Assembly (NCBI RefSeq): GCF_016427505.1
Contig: NZ_JAELXS010000007.1
Location: 169,051-233,050 of the forward strand
Length of the DNA stretch: 64,000 nucleotides
Source: Sphingomonas mollis
GTDB lineage: Bacteria > Pseudomonadota > Alphaproteobacteria > Sphingomonadales > Sphingomonadaceae
Direction of reading: 5' to 3'
Every line of letters begins with the position of its first letter. Position 1 is the stretch's first letter. Below the pieces are notes generated by a model that was not told the origin of the DNA, made no database searches, and was given only the letters and a program-made list of their open reading frames with translations. Below, piece by piece: positions 27,833-36,374 of this stretch. The translations under genes and the position numbers were made by a program.

Positions 27833-28194
27833 ATGCGTTTGATCTGGTCGATGATCTGCGCCTGTCGATAGGGCTTGGTATAGAACACGCTGCGCGCGGG
27901 CAGCGGCGTGTTGATTGGAAACGGCTTGCCCGATGTGATGATGATCTCGATCCACGGCCACCGGTCACGAATGCAGGTGGCCAGGTCGAGCCCGTCGATC
28001 CCCTGCGGCATGTTCACGTCGGTGAACACGATCTGGATATCGCGCCGCGTCTCCAGAATGCGGACCGCCTCGGTCGAATTGGCGGCCTCCAGCGCGGTGA
28101 AGCCCGCATCCTCCACCATGTCCACGGCCAGCAGGCGAAGCATCGGTTCGTCTTCCACGACCAGTACGGTGATCTCCTGTGGCCTGCCGTTCAC
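27823..28194 (-). CDS. Single-domain response regulator
   Basis: 123-residue CheY-like receiver with no output domain. Phosphoacceptor Asp59 (IVFTDVNMP), acidic pair in VVEDEP near residue 14, the conserved Thr/Ser in IIITSGK, and Lys107 in YTKPY. It lies 13 bases downstream of the HWE kinase gene, which is presumably its partner. The last codons (KRMAA) run into the 19-bp tandem repeat. Confidence 0.9.
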   Translation of the reverse strand: MNGRPQEITVLVVEDEPMLRLLAVDMVEDAGFTALEAANSTEAVRILETRRDIQIVFTDVNMPQGIDGLDLATCIRDRWPWIEIIITSGKPFPINTPLPARSVFYTKPYRQAQIIDQIKRMAA

Positions 28195-28207
28195 GCGTTA
28201 CTCCCCG

Positions 28208-29794
28208 TCACGTTTGCGTCAGGGCCGACAATGGTACGACGAACACCGCCGTCAGCCCCGCCTCATGGTAACGAAGGGTCACGCCCCCTGTCCCGATCAA
28301 ACCTTGGCGGATGAGTTTGGCGCCGAATCCACGTCGTGTCGGTTCTTTCACCGGTGGGCCGCCCTGTTCCTTCCACGTCATCGTCAGCGTCGCATCGTCA
28401 CTTTCGCCGGCGATAGTCCAATCGATGTCGATCTGGCCCGCGTCGTTCGACAGCGCGCCATATTTGCAGGCGTTGGTCATCATCTCGTGGATCACCAGCG
28501 ACACCGACATCGCCGCACCGGCATCCAACGTCACCACCGGACCCGTCCGCCGCATCCGCTCCTCAAACCCAAACGGCGCCAGCACGCCGAGGATGATGCC
28601 GGCCATATCCGCCGCGATCCATTCGCCTTTCAACAGCGCGTCGTGCGCGGTGCTGAGCGCCAGCAAGCGTTGCTCGAACACCGCCACCGGGCCGCGATCG
28701 GGAACATCGCGCAGCGTCTGCGTCGCGATCGCCTGCACCATCGATAACATGTTCTTCAGCCGGTGGCTGATCTCGCCGTTCACCGATCGCTGCTGCTGAT
28801 CCAGCCGGTGGCGCGACACGCCCGCTTCCAGCCGGTCGGCGACGCTGTGCAGGAACGACAATTCCGTGGAGGTCCACCGGCGCGGGGTCGTGGCGTGGAC
28901 CAGGAACACCGCGATGGTACGGCCGCGATCGCGCACCGGTACATTGACCAGTGCCGCGATGCCGACCGCCAACATCCGCGATGGATCGGCGGCGGTGCGC
29001 GGATCGGTGGTGACGTCGTGGATCACCAGCATCTCGCCCTTCGCCAGCCCCTCGCGCAGACGGCCGAATTCCTCGAACCCGTGCCGGCCGGCGACGCTGG
29101 CGACGCCGTCGGCGGTCCAGTCCGGTTCGACCTCGATCGTCTCGGTGGCGGCATCGACCGTGCCGAACCCGGCGCGGTCCGCCTGCAACGCATGACCGAC
29201 GATCTGCGCGATCGATTGCGTCATTTCGCCGACCGACCGGCTGCGACGGATACGATCGCCGATGTCGAGCAGCGCCGCCTGCAACCGGGCCAGATGATCG
29301 CTGGTTCGCGCGATCTGGCGTAGTTCCAAATGATCGGCAACTTGCCGCGCCAGCGCCTCCAGCAGCACCTGTTGCTGCTCGCTTAGGCCATCCGGCCGCG
29401 CGATCGTATCGATCACGCACAGCCGGCCGATCACTGCGCCCGATCGCATGACAAGCGGCGCGCCCGCATAGAACCGCAGATGCGGGTGACGCATCACCAG
29501 CGGATTGTCGCGGGTGCGCGGATCGGCGGTCAGGTCAGGAATCGACAGGAAAGTCGCGCGATCGATGTCGATCCGGCACACTGACCAGTCGATCGGCGTT
29601 TCCGGTGCGTCGAGTCCCACTCTCGCGCGGAACCATTGCCGCTCGACATCGAGCAGGCTGACCAGCGCGATCGGCGTATCGCAACACAGGCTGGCGACCA
29701 GCACGATGTCGTCGAACGCCTTTTCCGGTGGCGTGTCGAGCACGCCCAGCAGGTCGATCGCCCGCCGCCTTTCTTCGCTCGTTCGCTCGCCCAT
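28208..29794 (-). CDS. GAF-domain sensor histidine kinase, HWE/HisKA_2 type
   Basis: 528 residues. Two GAF domains: one with RQWFRARVGLDAPETPIDWSV (the GAF type common in light or redox sensors) and a second with DRAGFGTVDAATETIEV and GIAALVNVPVRDRGRTIAVFL. The H-box is GEISHRLKNMLSMVQAIA and the ATPase part has LVIHEMMTNACKYGAL and GFGAKLIRQGL, all typical of the HWE kinases abundant in sphingomonads and often tied to general stress response. No membrane segment, so it is a cytosolic sensor. The chosen ATG gives the family N-terminus MGERTSEERRR. Paired with the downstream receiver. Confidence 0.88.
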   Translation of the reverse strand: MGERTSEERRRAIDLLGVLDTPPEKAFDDIVLVASLCCDTPIALVSLLDVERQWFRARVGLDAPETPIDWSVCRIDIDRATFLSIPDLTADPRTRDNPLVMRHPHLRFYAGAPLVMRSGAVIGRLCVIDTIARPDGLSEQQQVLLEALARQVADHLELRQIARTSDHLARLQAALLDIGDRIRRSRSVGEMTQSIAQIVGHALQADRAGFGTVDAATETIEVEPDWTADGVASVAGRHGFEEFGRLREGLAKGEMLVIHDVTTDPRTAADPSRMLAVGIAALVNVPVRDRGRTIAVFLVHATTPRRWTSTELSFLHSVADRLEAGVSRHRLDQQQRSVNGEISHRLKNMLSMVQAIATQTLRDVPDRGPVAVFEQRLLALSTAHDALLKGEWIAADMAGIILGVLAPFGFEERMRRTGPVVTLDAGAAMSVSLVIHEMMTNACKYGALSNDAGQIDIDWTIAGESDDATLTMTWKEQGGPPVKEPTRRGFGAKLIRQGLIGTGGVTLRYHEAGLTAVFVVPLSALTQT

Positions 29795-29903
29795 TGCCCC
29801 CACCGCGATATGCTTCGCCGCCCCATCGGCATGGGACGGCAAATGGTGGAGATATACAAGCGTATAATCAGATGATTGACCGCATCCAGCCGCCAGCGCG
29901 CCG

Positions 29904-30458
29904 TTATCGCGCGGCGTCCAGTTGCGCGCGCAGGTTGGCGATCGTCGCGGCGCTGGCATCGGGGCGCGGCGTGGCCGGCTTGCCCGCACGCAGCCGGGCG
30001 CGGTCGCGTTCCGGCGGATCGACGCGGCGGACGCGCACCGCCGCATGGCCCTGCGCCCGCAACCCCAGCAATTGCGCCGCCCCGCGTGACAGGTCGATGA
30101 TACGCCGTCCGGAAAACGGCCCGCGATCGTTGATCCGCAACAGGATCGTGCGGCCCGTATCGAGCGACGTCACCTCGACATAACTGGGCAGCGGCAGCGT
30201 GGTATGCGCGCCCGTGATCCCCTTCGCGCGAAAGCGTTCGCCATTGGCGGTGCGGTTGCCGGATTCGCGGCCATACCAGCTCGCTTCGCCCAGCATGTCG
30301 TATCCGGGATCGGCGACGGGGGTATAGGTGGTGCCGCGTACCGTATAGGGCGGGCCGATCCTGACCGGCGTATCGCTGACCGGCCGGTATCGCCCGCCGC
30401 CGCACGCCGACAGGATCAACGCCAGCAGGATGACGGCGGAACGGGGGCGGGGCAGCAT
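29904..30458 (-). CDS. rlpA: RlpA-like septal lipoprotein
   Basis: 184 residues. Signal peptide with lipobox LILSACG; double-psi beta-barrel core with GEASWYGRESGNRTANGE and the family motif LRINDRGPFSGRRIIDLSRGAA. RlpA proteins bind denuded peptidoglycan at the septum and some are lytic transglycosylases. The SPOR domain of longer RlpA proteins is missing here; the tail after the barrel is short and charged. Lies just downstream of crtI on the same strand. Confidence 0.88.
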   Translation of the reverse strand: MLPRPRSAVILLALILSACGGGRYRPVSDTPVRIGPPYTVRGTTYTPVADPGYDMLGEASWYGRESGNRTANGERFRAKGITGAHTTLPLPSYVEVTSLDTGRTILLRINDRGPFSGRRIIDLSRGAAQLLGLRAQGHAAVRVRRVDPPERDRARLRAGKPATPRPDASAATIANLRAQLDAAR

Positions 30459-30475
30459 CGGCGTCTGCTACCTCG

Positions 30476-31951
30476 TTACCGCCCCTCCAGCATCAGCTTC
30501 GCCGTCGCCTTCGCACTTCCGACCACCCCGGGAATACCCGCGCCCGGATGCGTGCCCGCGCCGACGAAATACAGGTTCGGGATCGCATCGTCGCGGTTGT
30601 GAACCCGGAAATACGCGCTCTGCGTCAGGATCGGCTCCAGCGAGAAGGCGCTGCCCAGATGCGCGTTCAGGTCGGCGGCGAAGTCGCTCGGCGCATAGCT
30701 GAACTTCGTCACGATCCGTTCGTGGATGTCGGGGATCAGGCGGCGGCCCACCTCGTCCAGGATGCGCTTCTCCAGGATCGGCGTCACCTCCGCCCAGTCG
30801 ACCGGGAACTTGCCCATGTGCGGCACGGGGGCGAGGACATAGAAGGTCGAATGACCCTCGGGCGCCAGCGCCGGATCGGTGACGGTCGGATGATGCAGGT
30901 ACAGCGAGAAATCCTCGCTCAGCACGCCGTGATCGTAGATGTCCTCCAGCAGGCCCTTATAGCGCGGGCCGAACAGGATCATGTGGTGCGGGATGCCCGG
31001 CCATGTGCCCTTGATGCCGAAATGCGTGACGAACAGCGACGGCGAGTATTTCTTGCGCTCCAGCTTTCCCTTGGTCCGCTGCGCGGATCGCGAGGTGGAC
31101 AGCAGGTCGCGGTACGTGTGCATGATGTCGCTGTTGGCGGCCACCATGTCCGCCTCGCCGCGCCAGCCGCTTTCCGTCACCACGCCGGTCGCACGGTCGC
31201 CCAGCGTTTCGATCTGCACGACCGGATCACCCAGCCGCAGCGTCCCGCCGATCCGCTCGAAATGCGCGACCAGCCCGGCGACCAACCGGTTGGTGCCGCC
31301 CTTGGCGAACCATACCCCGCCATCGCGTTCCAGCTTGTGAATCAACGCATAGATCGCGCTCGTCGTCATCGGGTTGCCGCCGACCAGCAGCGTGTGGAAG
31401 CTCAGCGCCTCGCGCAGCTTTTCCGACTTCACGAAGCTCGACACGATCGAATAGACCGACCGCCACGCCTGATATTTCGCCAGCGCCGGCGCCGCCTTTA
31501 TCATCGACGCGAAGTCGAGGAAGGCGACATGGCCCAGCTTCTCATACCCTTCGTGGAAGACGCCCGCCGAATAGGTCAGGAACTTCTGATACCCCTCCCA
31601 GTCGCCGGGGTGCAGCCGCTCGATCTCGCCGCGCAGGATGCTGTCGTCGTTGGTGTAATCGAAATTCGTGCCGTCCGCCCAGTTCAGGCGATAGAAGGGC
31701 GTGACCGGTTCCAGCACGACATCGTCGCGCATGTCGCGGCCGGTCAGCTGCCACAATTCCTCCAGACACGCCGGATCGGTGATGACGGTGGGACCGGCGT
31801 CGAAGGTGAAGCCCTCGCGCTCCCAGTAATAGGCACGCCCGCCGGGCTTGTCCCGCGACTCGACGATGGTGGTTTCCACCCCCGCCGATTGCAGCCGGAT
31901 CGCAAGCGCCAGGCCGCCGAAGCCCGCACCGATGACGATCGCCCGCCTCAT
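30476..31951 (-). CDS. crtI: Phytoene desaturase
   Basis: 491-residue CrtI-type desaturase that converts phytoene to lycopene in four steps. FAD site AIVIGAGFGGLALAIRL at the start, ESRDKPGGRAYYWE, FTFDAGPTVITDP, and the C-terminal bacterial-type signature YFVGAGTHPGAGIPGVVGSAK. The frame stays open upstream into crtY; MRRAIVIGAGFGG overlaps the crtY stop by four bases (ATGA), so translation is coupled. Second gene of a crtY-crtI minus-strand unit. Confidence 0.95.
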   Translation of the reverse strand: MRRAIVIGAGFGGLALAIRLQSAGVETTIVESRDKPGGRAYYWEREGFTFDAGPTVITDPACLEELWQLTGRDMRDDVVLEPVTPFYRLNWADGTNFDYTNDDSILRGEIERLHPGDWEGYQKFLTYSAGVFHEGYEKLGHVAFLDFASMIKAAPALAKYQAWRSVYSIVSSFVKSEKLREALSFHTLLVGGNPMTTSAIYALIHKLERDGGVWFAKGGTNRLVAGLVAHFERIGGTLRLGDPVVQIETLGDRATGVVTESGWRGEADMVAANSDIMHTYRDLLSTSRSAQRTKGKLERKKYSPSLFVTHFGIKGTWPGIPHHMILFGPRYKGLLEDIYDHGVLSEDFSLYLHHPTVTDPALAPEGHSTFYVLAPVPHMGKFPVDWAEVTPILEKRILDEVGRRLIPDIHERIVTKFSYAPSDFAADLNAHLGSAFSLEPILTQSAYFRVHNRDDAIPNLYFVGAGTHPGAGIPGVVGSAKATAKLMLEGR

Positions 31952-33126
31952 GCGCCGGTCCTCAGGTCGGCACCCAGTATCGCGCGTACCGCGCGGCTGA
32001 TCGGAACCGGCGGCTTGCCTGTCAGCACCCGCGCCTTGTCGGTCATCGTCGATTGTCCAGCATAGAAGCGGCCGATCAGCCGCGGAGAGAGGGTATAGAA
32101 GCGTTCCAGCACGCGGTAGCGTTCCGCCGGTTCCGCCGCCTTGAACAACATCGTGTCGAGCATCCGGTAAAATCCCCGCGCCGCCCATGTCGCCTTGGCC
32201 ATCGCGTGGGTGGCATCGTGCAGCGCCATGCCGCCGAAATCGCGGCGATCGGCGATCATCATCGCCGTACGCACCGCATCGGGCAGCGAATATCCGGTGG
32301 TCGGATGGAACATCCCGGCGCGCATCCCGGCCTTCGCCACCTTGCCGGTGGATCGCCAGTACGCCTCGAAATCGCCACCCATCGCCACCGGCAGCACGCC
32401 CGATTCCTCGTTCGCCGCCTGCTCGACCGCCCAGCCCCTCGTGGCGGCATAATCATGGATGCGTGCGCCCAGCGCCGCATGGTCGATATCGGGCGTGTCG
32501 CTGTAATAGGTGTCCTCGACGAACATCCGGTCGGGCGCCAGCGGCAGGCAATAGACGAAGCGATACCCGTCGATCTGCGGAACGGTGGCGTCCATGATGA
32601 TCGGCACCGGCTGGTCGTGCGCCGCCGCCAGTCGCAGCTCGCGCCCGACGAACTTCTGCCAGCCGAGGTCCAGCGTCGACAGATCGCCCGGCCCGCGCGT
32701 ATCGATCACCCCCGTCGCCTCGATCCGGTCGCCGTCCGCCAGCACCACCGCCGTCGCCGACGCGGCCAGCACCTTGCGGCCCAGCATCAGCGCCGATGCC
32801 GGCATCGCGCGCCGCACCACTTCGTCCAGCCGCTCGCTCTCGATCGAATAATAGGGTTCGTCGATCGTCCGGGCATGGCTGGGAAATCGGATGGCATGAT
32901 CCGGCCAGCTATGCGTCACCAGCGGCTTGACCAGCCACAGGGCGTCCGCCGCCACGTCGCCGCCGAAGAATGACCAGCGATGGTTGCCACCCACCACCGG
33001 CGCGGCATCGACCAGCCGCACATCGAGCGTCGGGTGCCGCGCGCGCAAGGCAAGCGCGATCAGCCCGCCCGCCAGGCCCGCGCCGACGATCGCAACATCG
33101 CAGTGGTGAACAGTCGCCATCGCCAT
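31948..33126 (-). CDS. crtY: Lycopene beta-cyclase
   Basis: 392-residue CrtY-type cyclase forming beta-ionone rings from lycopene. N-terminal DVAIVGAGLAGGLIAL binds the flavin; NHRWSFFGGD and FVYCLPLAPDRMFVEDTYYSD are characteristic, as is FHPTTGYSLPDAVR. Length and motifs match the bacterial CrtY group. First gene of the minus-strand pair, divergent from a GNAT gene and from the crtZ-crtW operon, 71 bases away from the former. Confidence 0.93.
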   Translation of the reverse strand: MAMATVHHCDVAIVGAGLAGGLIALALRARHPTLDVRLVDAAPVVGGNHRWSFFGGDVAADALWLVKPLVTHSWPDHAIRFPSHARTIDEPYYSIESERLDEVVRRAMPASALMLGRKVLAASATAVVLADGDRIEATGVIDTRGPGDLSTLDLGWQKFVGRELRLAAAHDQPVPIIMDATVPQIDGYRFVYCLPLAPDRMFVEDTYYSDTPDIDHAALGARIHDYAATRGWAVEQAANEESGVLPVAMGGDFEAYWRSTGKVAKAGMRAGMFHPTTGYSLPDAVRTAMMIADRRDFGGMALHDATHAMAKATWAARGFYRMLDTMLFKAAEPAERYRVLERFYTLSPRLIGRFYAGQSTMTDKARVLTGKPPVPISRAVRAILGADLRTGA

Positions 33127-33197
33127 CGACTAGCGCAGATCGACGCCCAGCGGAAAATCTTTCCGTCACCCCGGCGTCATGGATTACCGTCCACGGC

Positions 33198-33722
33198 ATG
33201 GACGTTTTGACCACCCCCCTCCTGAAAACTCGGCGCCTGATTCTCACGCCGCCGGCGCTGGGCGACCATGACGACCTGACCGCGATCTGGGCCGATCCGG
33301 CGGTGTATGAAGGACTCATCGGCCGTCCTGCGACTCGCGAGGAATCATGGCACCGGCTGTTGCGCTTCCAGGGCCATTGGGACTGGTGCGGCTATGGCAC
33401 GTGGATGGTCCGCGAAACCGCATCGGGCCGGTGCATCGGCAGCGTCGGCATCATGGACTCCCGCCGCGACACGCAGCCGTCGTTCGAGGGGGTGCCGGAG
33501 GTCGGCTGGACGCTGATGGGCTGGGCACACGGGCAGGGGTTCGCGCGCGAGGCGCTGGCGGCGCTGTTCGACTGGGCGGATACCCGGATGCCGCGCACCG
33601 TCTGCATCATCGATCCCGCCAATGCGCCCTCGCTCCGCCTCGCCGCGCATGTCGGCTACGGCGTCTATGCCGAGGGGCTGTATCGCGATCGGCCGACGCT
33701 GTTCCTCGAACGCCTTGCATGA
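33198..33722 (+). CDS. GNAT-family N-acetyltransferase
   Basis: 174 residues like ribosomal-protein or small-molecule RimJ/RimL-type acetyltransferases: LLKTRRLILTPPALGDHDD at the start, CIGSVGIMDSRRD, then EVGWTLMGWAHGQGFAREAL, the acetyl-CoA loop, and NAPSLRLAAHVGYGV. It sits between crtY and crtZ but nothing ties it to carotenoids. Substrate unknown. Confidence 0.88.
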   Translation: MDVLTTPLLKTRRLILTPPALGDHDDLTAIWADPAVYEGLIGRPATREESWHRLLRFQGHWDWCGYGTWMVRETASGRCIGSVGIMDSRRDTQPSFEGVPEVGWTLMGWAHGQGFAREALAALFDWADTRMPRTVCIIDPANAPSLRLAAHVGYGVYAEGLYRDRPTLFLERLA

Positions 33723-33812
33723 CCCCCTCGCATCCGGGGTCCATCGGGCGTATATGGCCGGCATGCTGAAATCGCTGCATCGCTGTGCCACCGGCCACGG
33801 GATCACCCGCTG

Positions 33813-34355
33813 ATGTCATGGGTCGAAAAGGTCGCGATCGTCGCTTTCATGGTCCTGTTCATGGAGTGCTTCGCCTGGGCCGCGCATAAATACGTCATGC
33901 ATGGCTGGGGCTGGGGCTGGCACAAGTCGCATCACGAGGATCATGACGGCTGGTTTGAGAAGAACGACCTCTACGCCATCGTCTTCGCGATCGTGCCGAT
34001 CGTGCTGTTCGTCGTCGGCCTGTGGTGGGAACCGCTGTGGTGGATGGCGCTCGGTATCACCGTCTATGGCGGCATCTACGCGTTCGTCCACGACATGCTC
34101 GTCCACCAACGCGGCGGTTTCCGCTGGGTGCCCAAGCAGGGCTATTTCAAGCGGCTGTTACAGGCCCACCGCCTGCATCATGCCGTCGAGGGCAAGGACG
34201 GCACCGTCAGCCACGGCTTCCTTTTCGCGCGCAAGCCATCGGTTCTGAAGGCCCAGTTGCGCGCCAATGCCGATCCGCAGCGCCGCCCCGCGCACCCTCC
34301 CGAACACATGGCGGTCGAACACATTGCTACCGACGCGGCATCGCCCGAGCGATGA
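33813..34355 (+). CDS. crtZ: Beta-carotene 3-hydroxylase
   Basis: 180-residue membrane di-iron hydroxylase of the fatty acid hydroxylase superfamily. Histidine clusters: AAHKYVMHGWGWGWHKSHHEDHDG, then VHDMLVHQ and HRLHHAVEGKDGTVSHGF. It adds 3-hydroxyl groups to beta-rings, giving zeaxanthin or hydroxylated ketocarotenoids. The stop codon overlaps the crtW start (ATGA). First gene of a coupled three-gene plus-strand operon. Confidence 0.93.
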   Translation: MSWVEKVAIVAFMVLFMECFAWAAHKYVMHGWGWGWHKSHHEDHDGWFEKNDLYAIVFAIVPIVLFVVGLWWEPLWWMALGITVYGGIYAFVHDMLVHQRGGFRWVPKQGYFKRLLQAHRLHHAVEGKDGTVSHGFLFARKPSVLKAQLRANADPQRRPAHPPEHMAVEHIATDAASPER

Positions 34356-35146
34356 GTGCCGCCGGGGCCTCACCGGCGGATGCCGCCCGGCGTCAGGCGC
34401 GTATCGGCCTGTCGTTCGCCGCCGCCATCGTGGCGGCGTGGCTGGCGATCCACATCACCGGCATCTTCTTCTGGCGCTGGAGCCTGGCCATGGTGCCGGT
34501 CGCCGTCGTGATGGTGCTGGTGCAGACCTGGCTGAGCACCGGCCTGTTCATCATCGCCCATGATTCGATGCACGGCGCGCTCGCCCCCGGCCATCCGCGC
34601 CTGAACCGCATGGTCGGCGCGACGTGCCTGTCGCTCTATGCCTGCCTGTCCTACGCCACGCTGCTGCCCCAGCATCACCTCCACCACCGCCACGCCGGCG
34701 GGGCGGGGGACCCCGATTTCCATGGCGGCGATCCGCGCCTGATCGGCTGGTTCCGCCAATTCTTCCGCACCTATTATTCGCACGGCCAGATCGCCCGCAT
34801 CACTATCGTCGCGCTCGTCTATACCCTGCTGCTGGGCGCACCGCTCGGCAATATCGCGATCTTCTGGGCGATCCCGGCGCTGGGCGCGGTGGCGCAACTG
34901 TTCGTGTTCGGCACCTGGCTGCCCCATCGCGAAGGCGACGAGCCCTTCGCCGACCGGCATCGCGCCCGCAGCGCCCGCATCGCGCCGACGCTGTCGCTGC
35001 TGACCTGCTTCCATTTCGGCGGCTATCACCACGAACATCACCTGTCGCCCGGTACGCCGTGGTGGGGCCTGCCTGCCCGCCGGCGTGATTATCAGGCAAG
35101 TGCCCATCAACTTGGTAATGCTTCCGGCCTAAGGCCCCGCCCGTGA
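34352..35146 (+). CDS. crtW: Beta-carotene ketolase, CrtW type
   Basis: 264 residues with the desaturase-fold histidine boxes of CrtW: FIIAHDSMHGALAPGH, then LPQHHLHHRHAGGAGDPDFH, and FHFGGYHHEHHLSP near the C-terminus. CrtW introduces 4-keto groups on beta-rings. Hydrophobic segments include FAAAIVAAWLAIHITGIFF. Many genomes annotate this simply as fatty acid desaturase; the DPDFH and HHEHHLSP contexts argue for the ketolase. Coupled to crtZ and to the next hydroxylase by four-base overlaps. Confidence 0.85.
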   Translation: MSAAGASPADAARRQARIGLSFAAAIVAAWLAIHITGIFFWRWSLAMVPVAVVMVLVQTWLSTGLFIIAHDSMHGALAPGHPRLNRMVGATCLSLYACLSYATLLPQHHLHHRHAGGAGDPDFHGGDPRLIGWFRQFFRTYYSHGQIARITIVALVYTLLLGAPLGNIAIFWAIPALGAVAQLFVFGTWLPHREGDEPFADRHRARSARIAPTLSLLTCFHFGGYHHEHHLSPGTPWWGLPARRRDYQASAHQLGNASGLRPRP

Positions 35147-35961
35147 CGATCGCGATCATTCTGTCTGCACTGGCGATGACGCTGATCGTCGGCGTCCGCT
35201 ATCTGATCGTATCGGGCGGTTTCGCCTGGGCGACCCGCCGCAAGCATCCCGGCCTGTACATGGGCCTCGACCCGCAGGTCCGCCGCGAGGTCATCTGGAG
35301 CCTCGCCTCGGCGGCGATCTATGGCATCCCCGCCGGGGTCGTCGCCTGGGGCTGGCAGAACCGGGGCTGGACGCGGGTGTATGACGATATCCATGCCTGG
35401 CCCCTATGGTATTGGCCGGTATCGGTTTTCCTCTATCTGCTGCTTCACGATGCGTGGTTCTACTGGACGCATCGCTGGATGCACCGGCCCAAGCCCTTCA
35501 AGCTGGCGCACGCGCTGCACCATGCCAGCCGCCCGCCCACCGCCTGGGCGGCGATGGCGTTCCACCCGATCGAGGCGCTGACCGGCGCTGTGGTAATTCC
35601 GCTACTGGTCTTCCTGATTCCGATCCATGTCGGCGGTCTGGCATTGGTCCTCACCATCATGACGGTTATGGGGGTCACCAATCACATGGGGTGGGAGATT
35701 TTCCCGCGGTTCATGTGGAGAGGGGCACTGGGGGGCTGGCTCATCACCGCTAGCCATCATCAGCGGCATCATGAATTGTACGGATGCAATTATGGCCTTT
35801 ATTTCCGGCACTGGGACAGGCTGTGCGGCACCGACAAGGGAATCGGTGATTTCACGCGCGAACACGCCCGCGCCGCGCGGCGGGCGGCGGCTGCGTCGGG
35901 CGGCGATGGCGCTGTTGGCGTTGCCATTGCTGGTGGGCGCGACGCAGGTCGCCCGGCTTGA
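35143..35961 (+). CDS. Sterol-desaturase/fatty acid hydroxylase-family protein, candidate CrtG
   Basis: 272 residues. GTG start overlapping the crtW stop. Histidine motifs of the FA_hydroxylase family: LLLHDAWFYWTHRWMHRP, HALHHASRPP and ASHHQRHHELYGCNYG. In Brevundimonas and Sphingomonas, a protein of this kind (CrtG) adds 2- and 2'-hydroxyls to beta-rings, yielding 2-hydroxylated xanthophylls such as nostoxanthin. Position directly after crtZ and crtW favours that role; it is still inference. The C-terminal tail after LCGTDKGIGDF is Ala-rich and overlaps the next gene by over 50 bases. Confidence 0.75.
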   Translation: MTIAIILSALAMTLIVGVRYLIVSGGFAWATRRKHPGLYMGLDPQVRREVIWSLASAAIYGIPAGVVAWGWQNRGWTRVYDDIHAWPLWYWPVSVFLYLLLHDAWFYWTHRWMHRPKPFKLAHALHHASRPPTAWAAMAFHPIEALTGAVVIPLLVFLIPIHVGGLALVLTIMTVMGVTNHMGWEIFPRFMWRGALGGWLITASHHQRHHELYGCNYGLYFRHWDRLCGTDKGIGDFTREHARAARRAAAASGGDGAVGVAIAGGRDAGRPA

Positions 35962-36316
35962 CGTCGATGTCGCGCAGATGCGCTCGGCCAAGGGCCTGTT
36001 GCGCGTCTGCCTGACCGCCGATCCCGACAATTTCCCCGCCTGCGTCGACGATGCCCACGCCGTCACCCGCTCGGTTCCGGCCGGGACGCATCAGGTCTCG
36101 TTCGCCGGTCTGCCGCGCGGCGGCTATGCAGTGGCGGTGATCCATGACGAGAACGGCAATCAGCGGCTCGATACCTTTGCCGGTATCCCGCGCGAAGGCT
36201 TCGGCTTCTCGCGCAATCCCAGGATAGGGTTTGGACCACCGAGTTTCACTGCCGCCCGTTTCCAGATCGACAGTGATGCCGAAGAGCAACAGGTCAGGAT
36301 GCGTTACATCTTCTGA
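35846..36316 (+). CDS. DUF2141-family exported protein
   Basis: A DUF2141 domain protein: VPAGTHQVSFAGLPRGGYAV and VIHDENGNQRLDTFAGIPREGFGFSRNP are the family core. The GTG start at 35846 has a ribosome site (aaggga) and gives a basic n-region (RGGRRLRRAA) before the hydrophobic MALLALPLLVGA signal segment. An ATG at 35906 would remove that basic part. Either start lies inside the upstream hydroxylase gene. DUF2141 genes often accompany carotenoid and membrane-lipid genes; the role is unknown. Confidence 0.75.
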   Translation: MISRANTPAPRGGRRLRRAAMALLALPLLVGATQVARLDVDVAQMRSAKGLLRVCLTADPDNFPACVDDAHAVTRSVPAGTHQVSFAGLPRGGYAVAVIHDENGNQRLDTFAGIPREGFGFSRNPRIGFGPPSFTAARFQIDSDAEEQQVRMRYIF

Positions 36317-36374
36317 TCCGGCACGGGCGGACACAAAGCGGGGAAGCGGCGTTTCGGGGCCGTAATATATTGTC

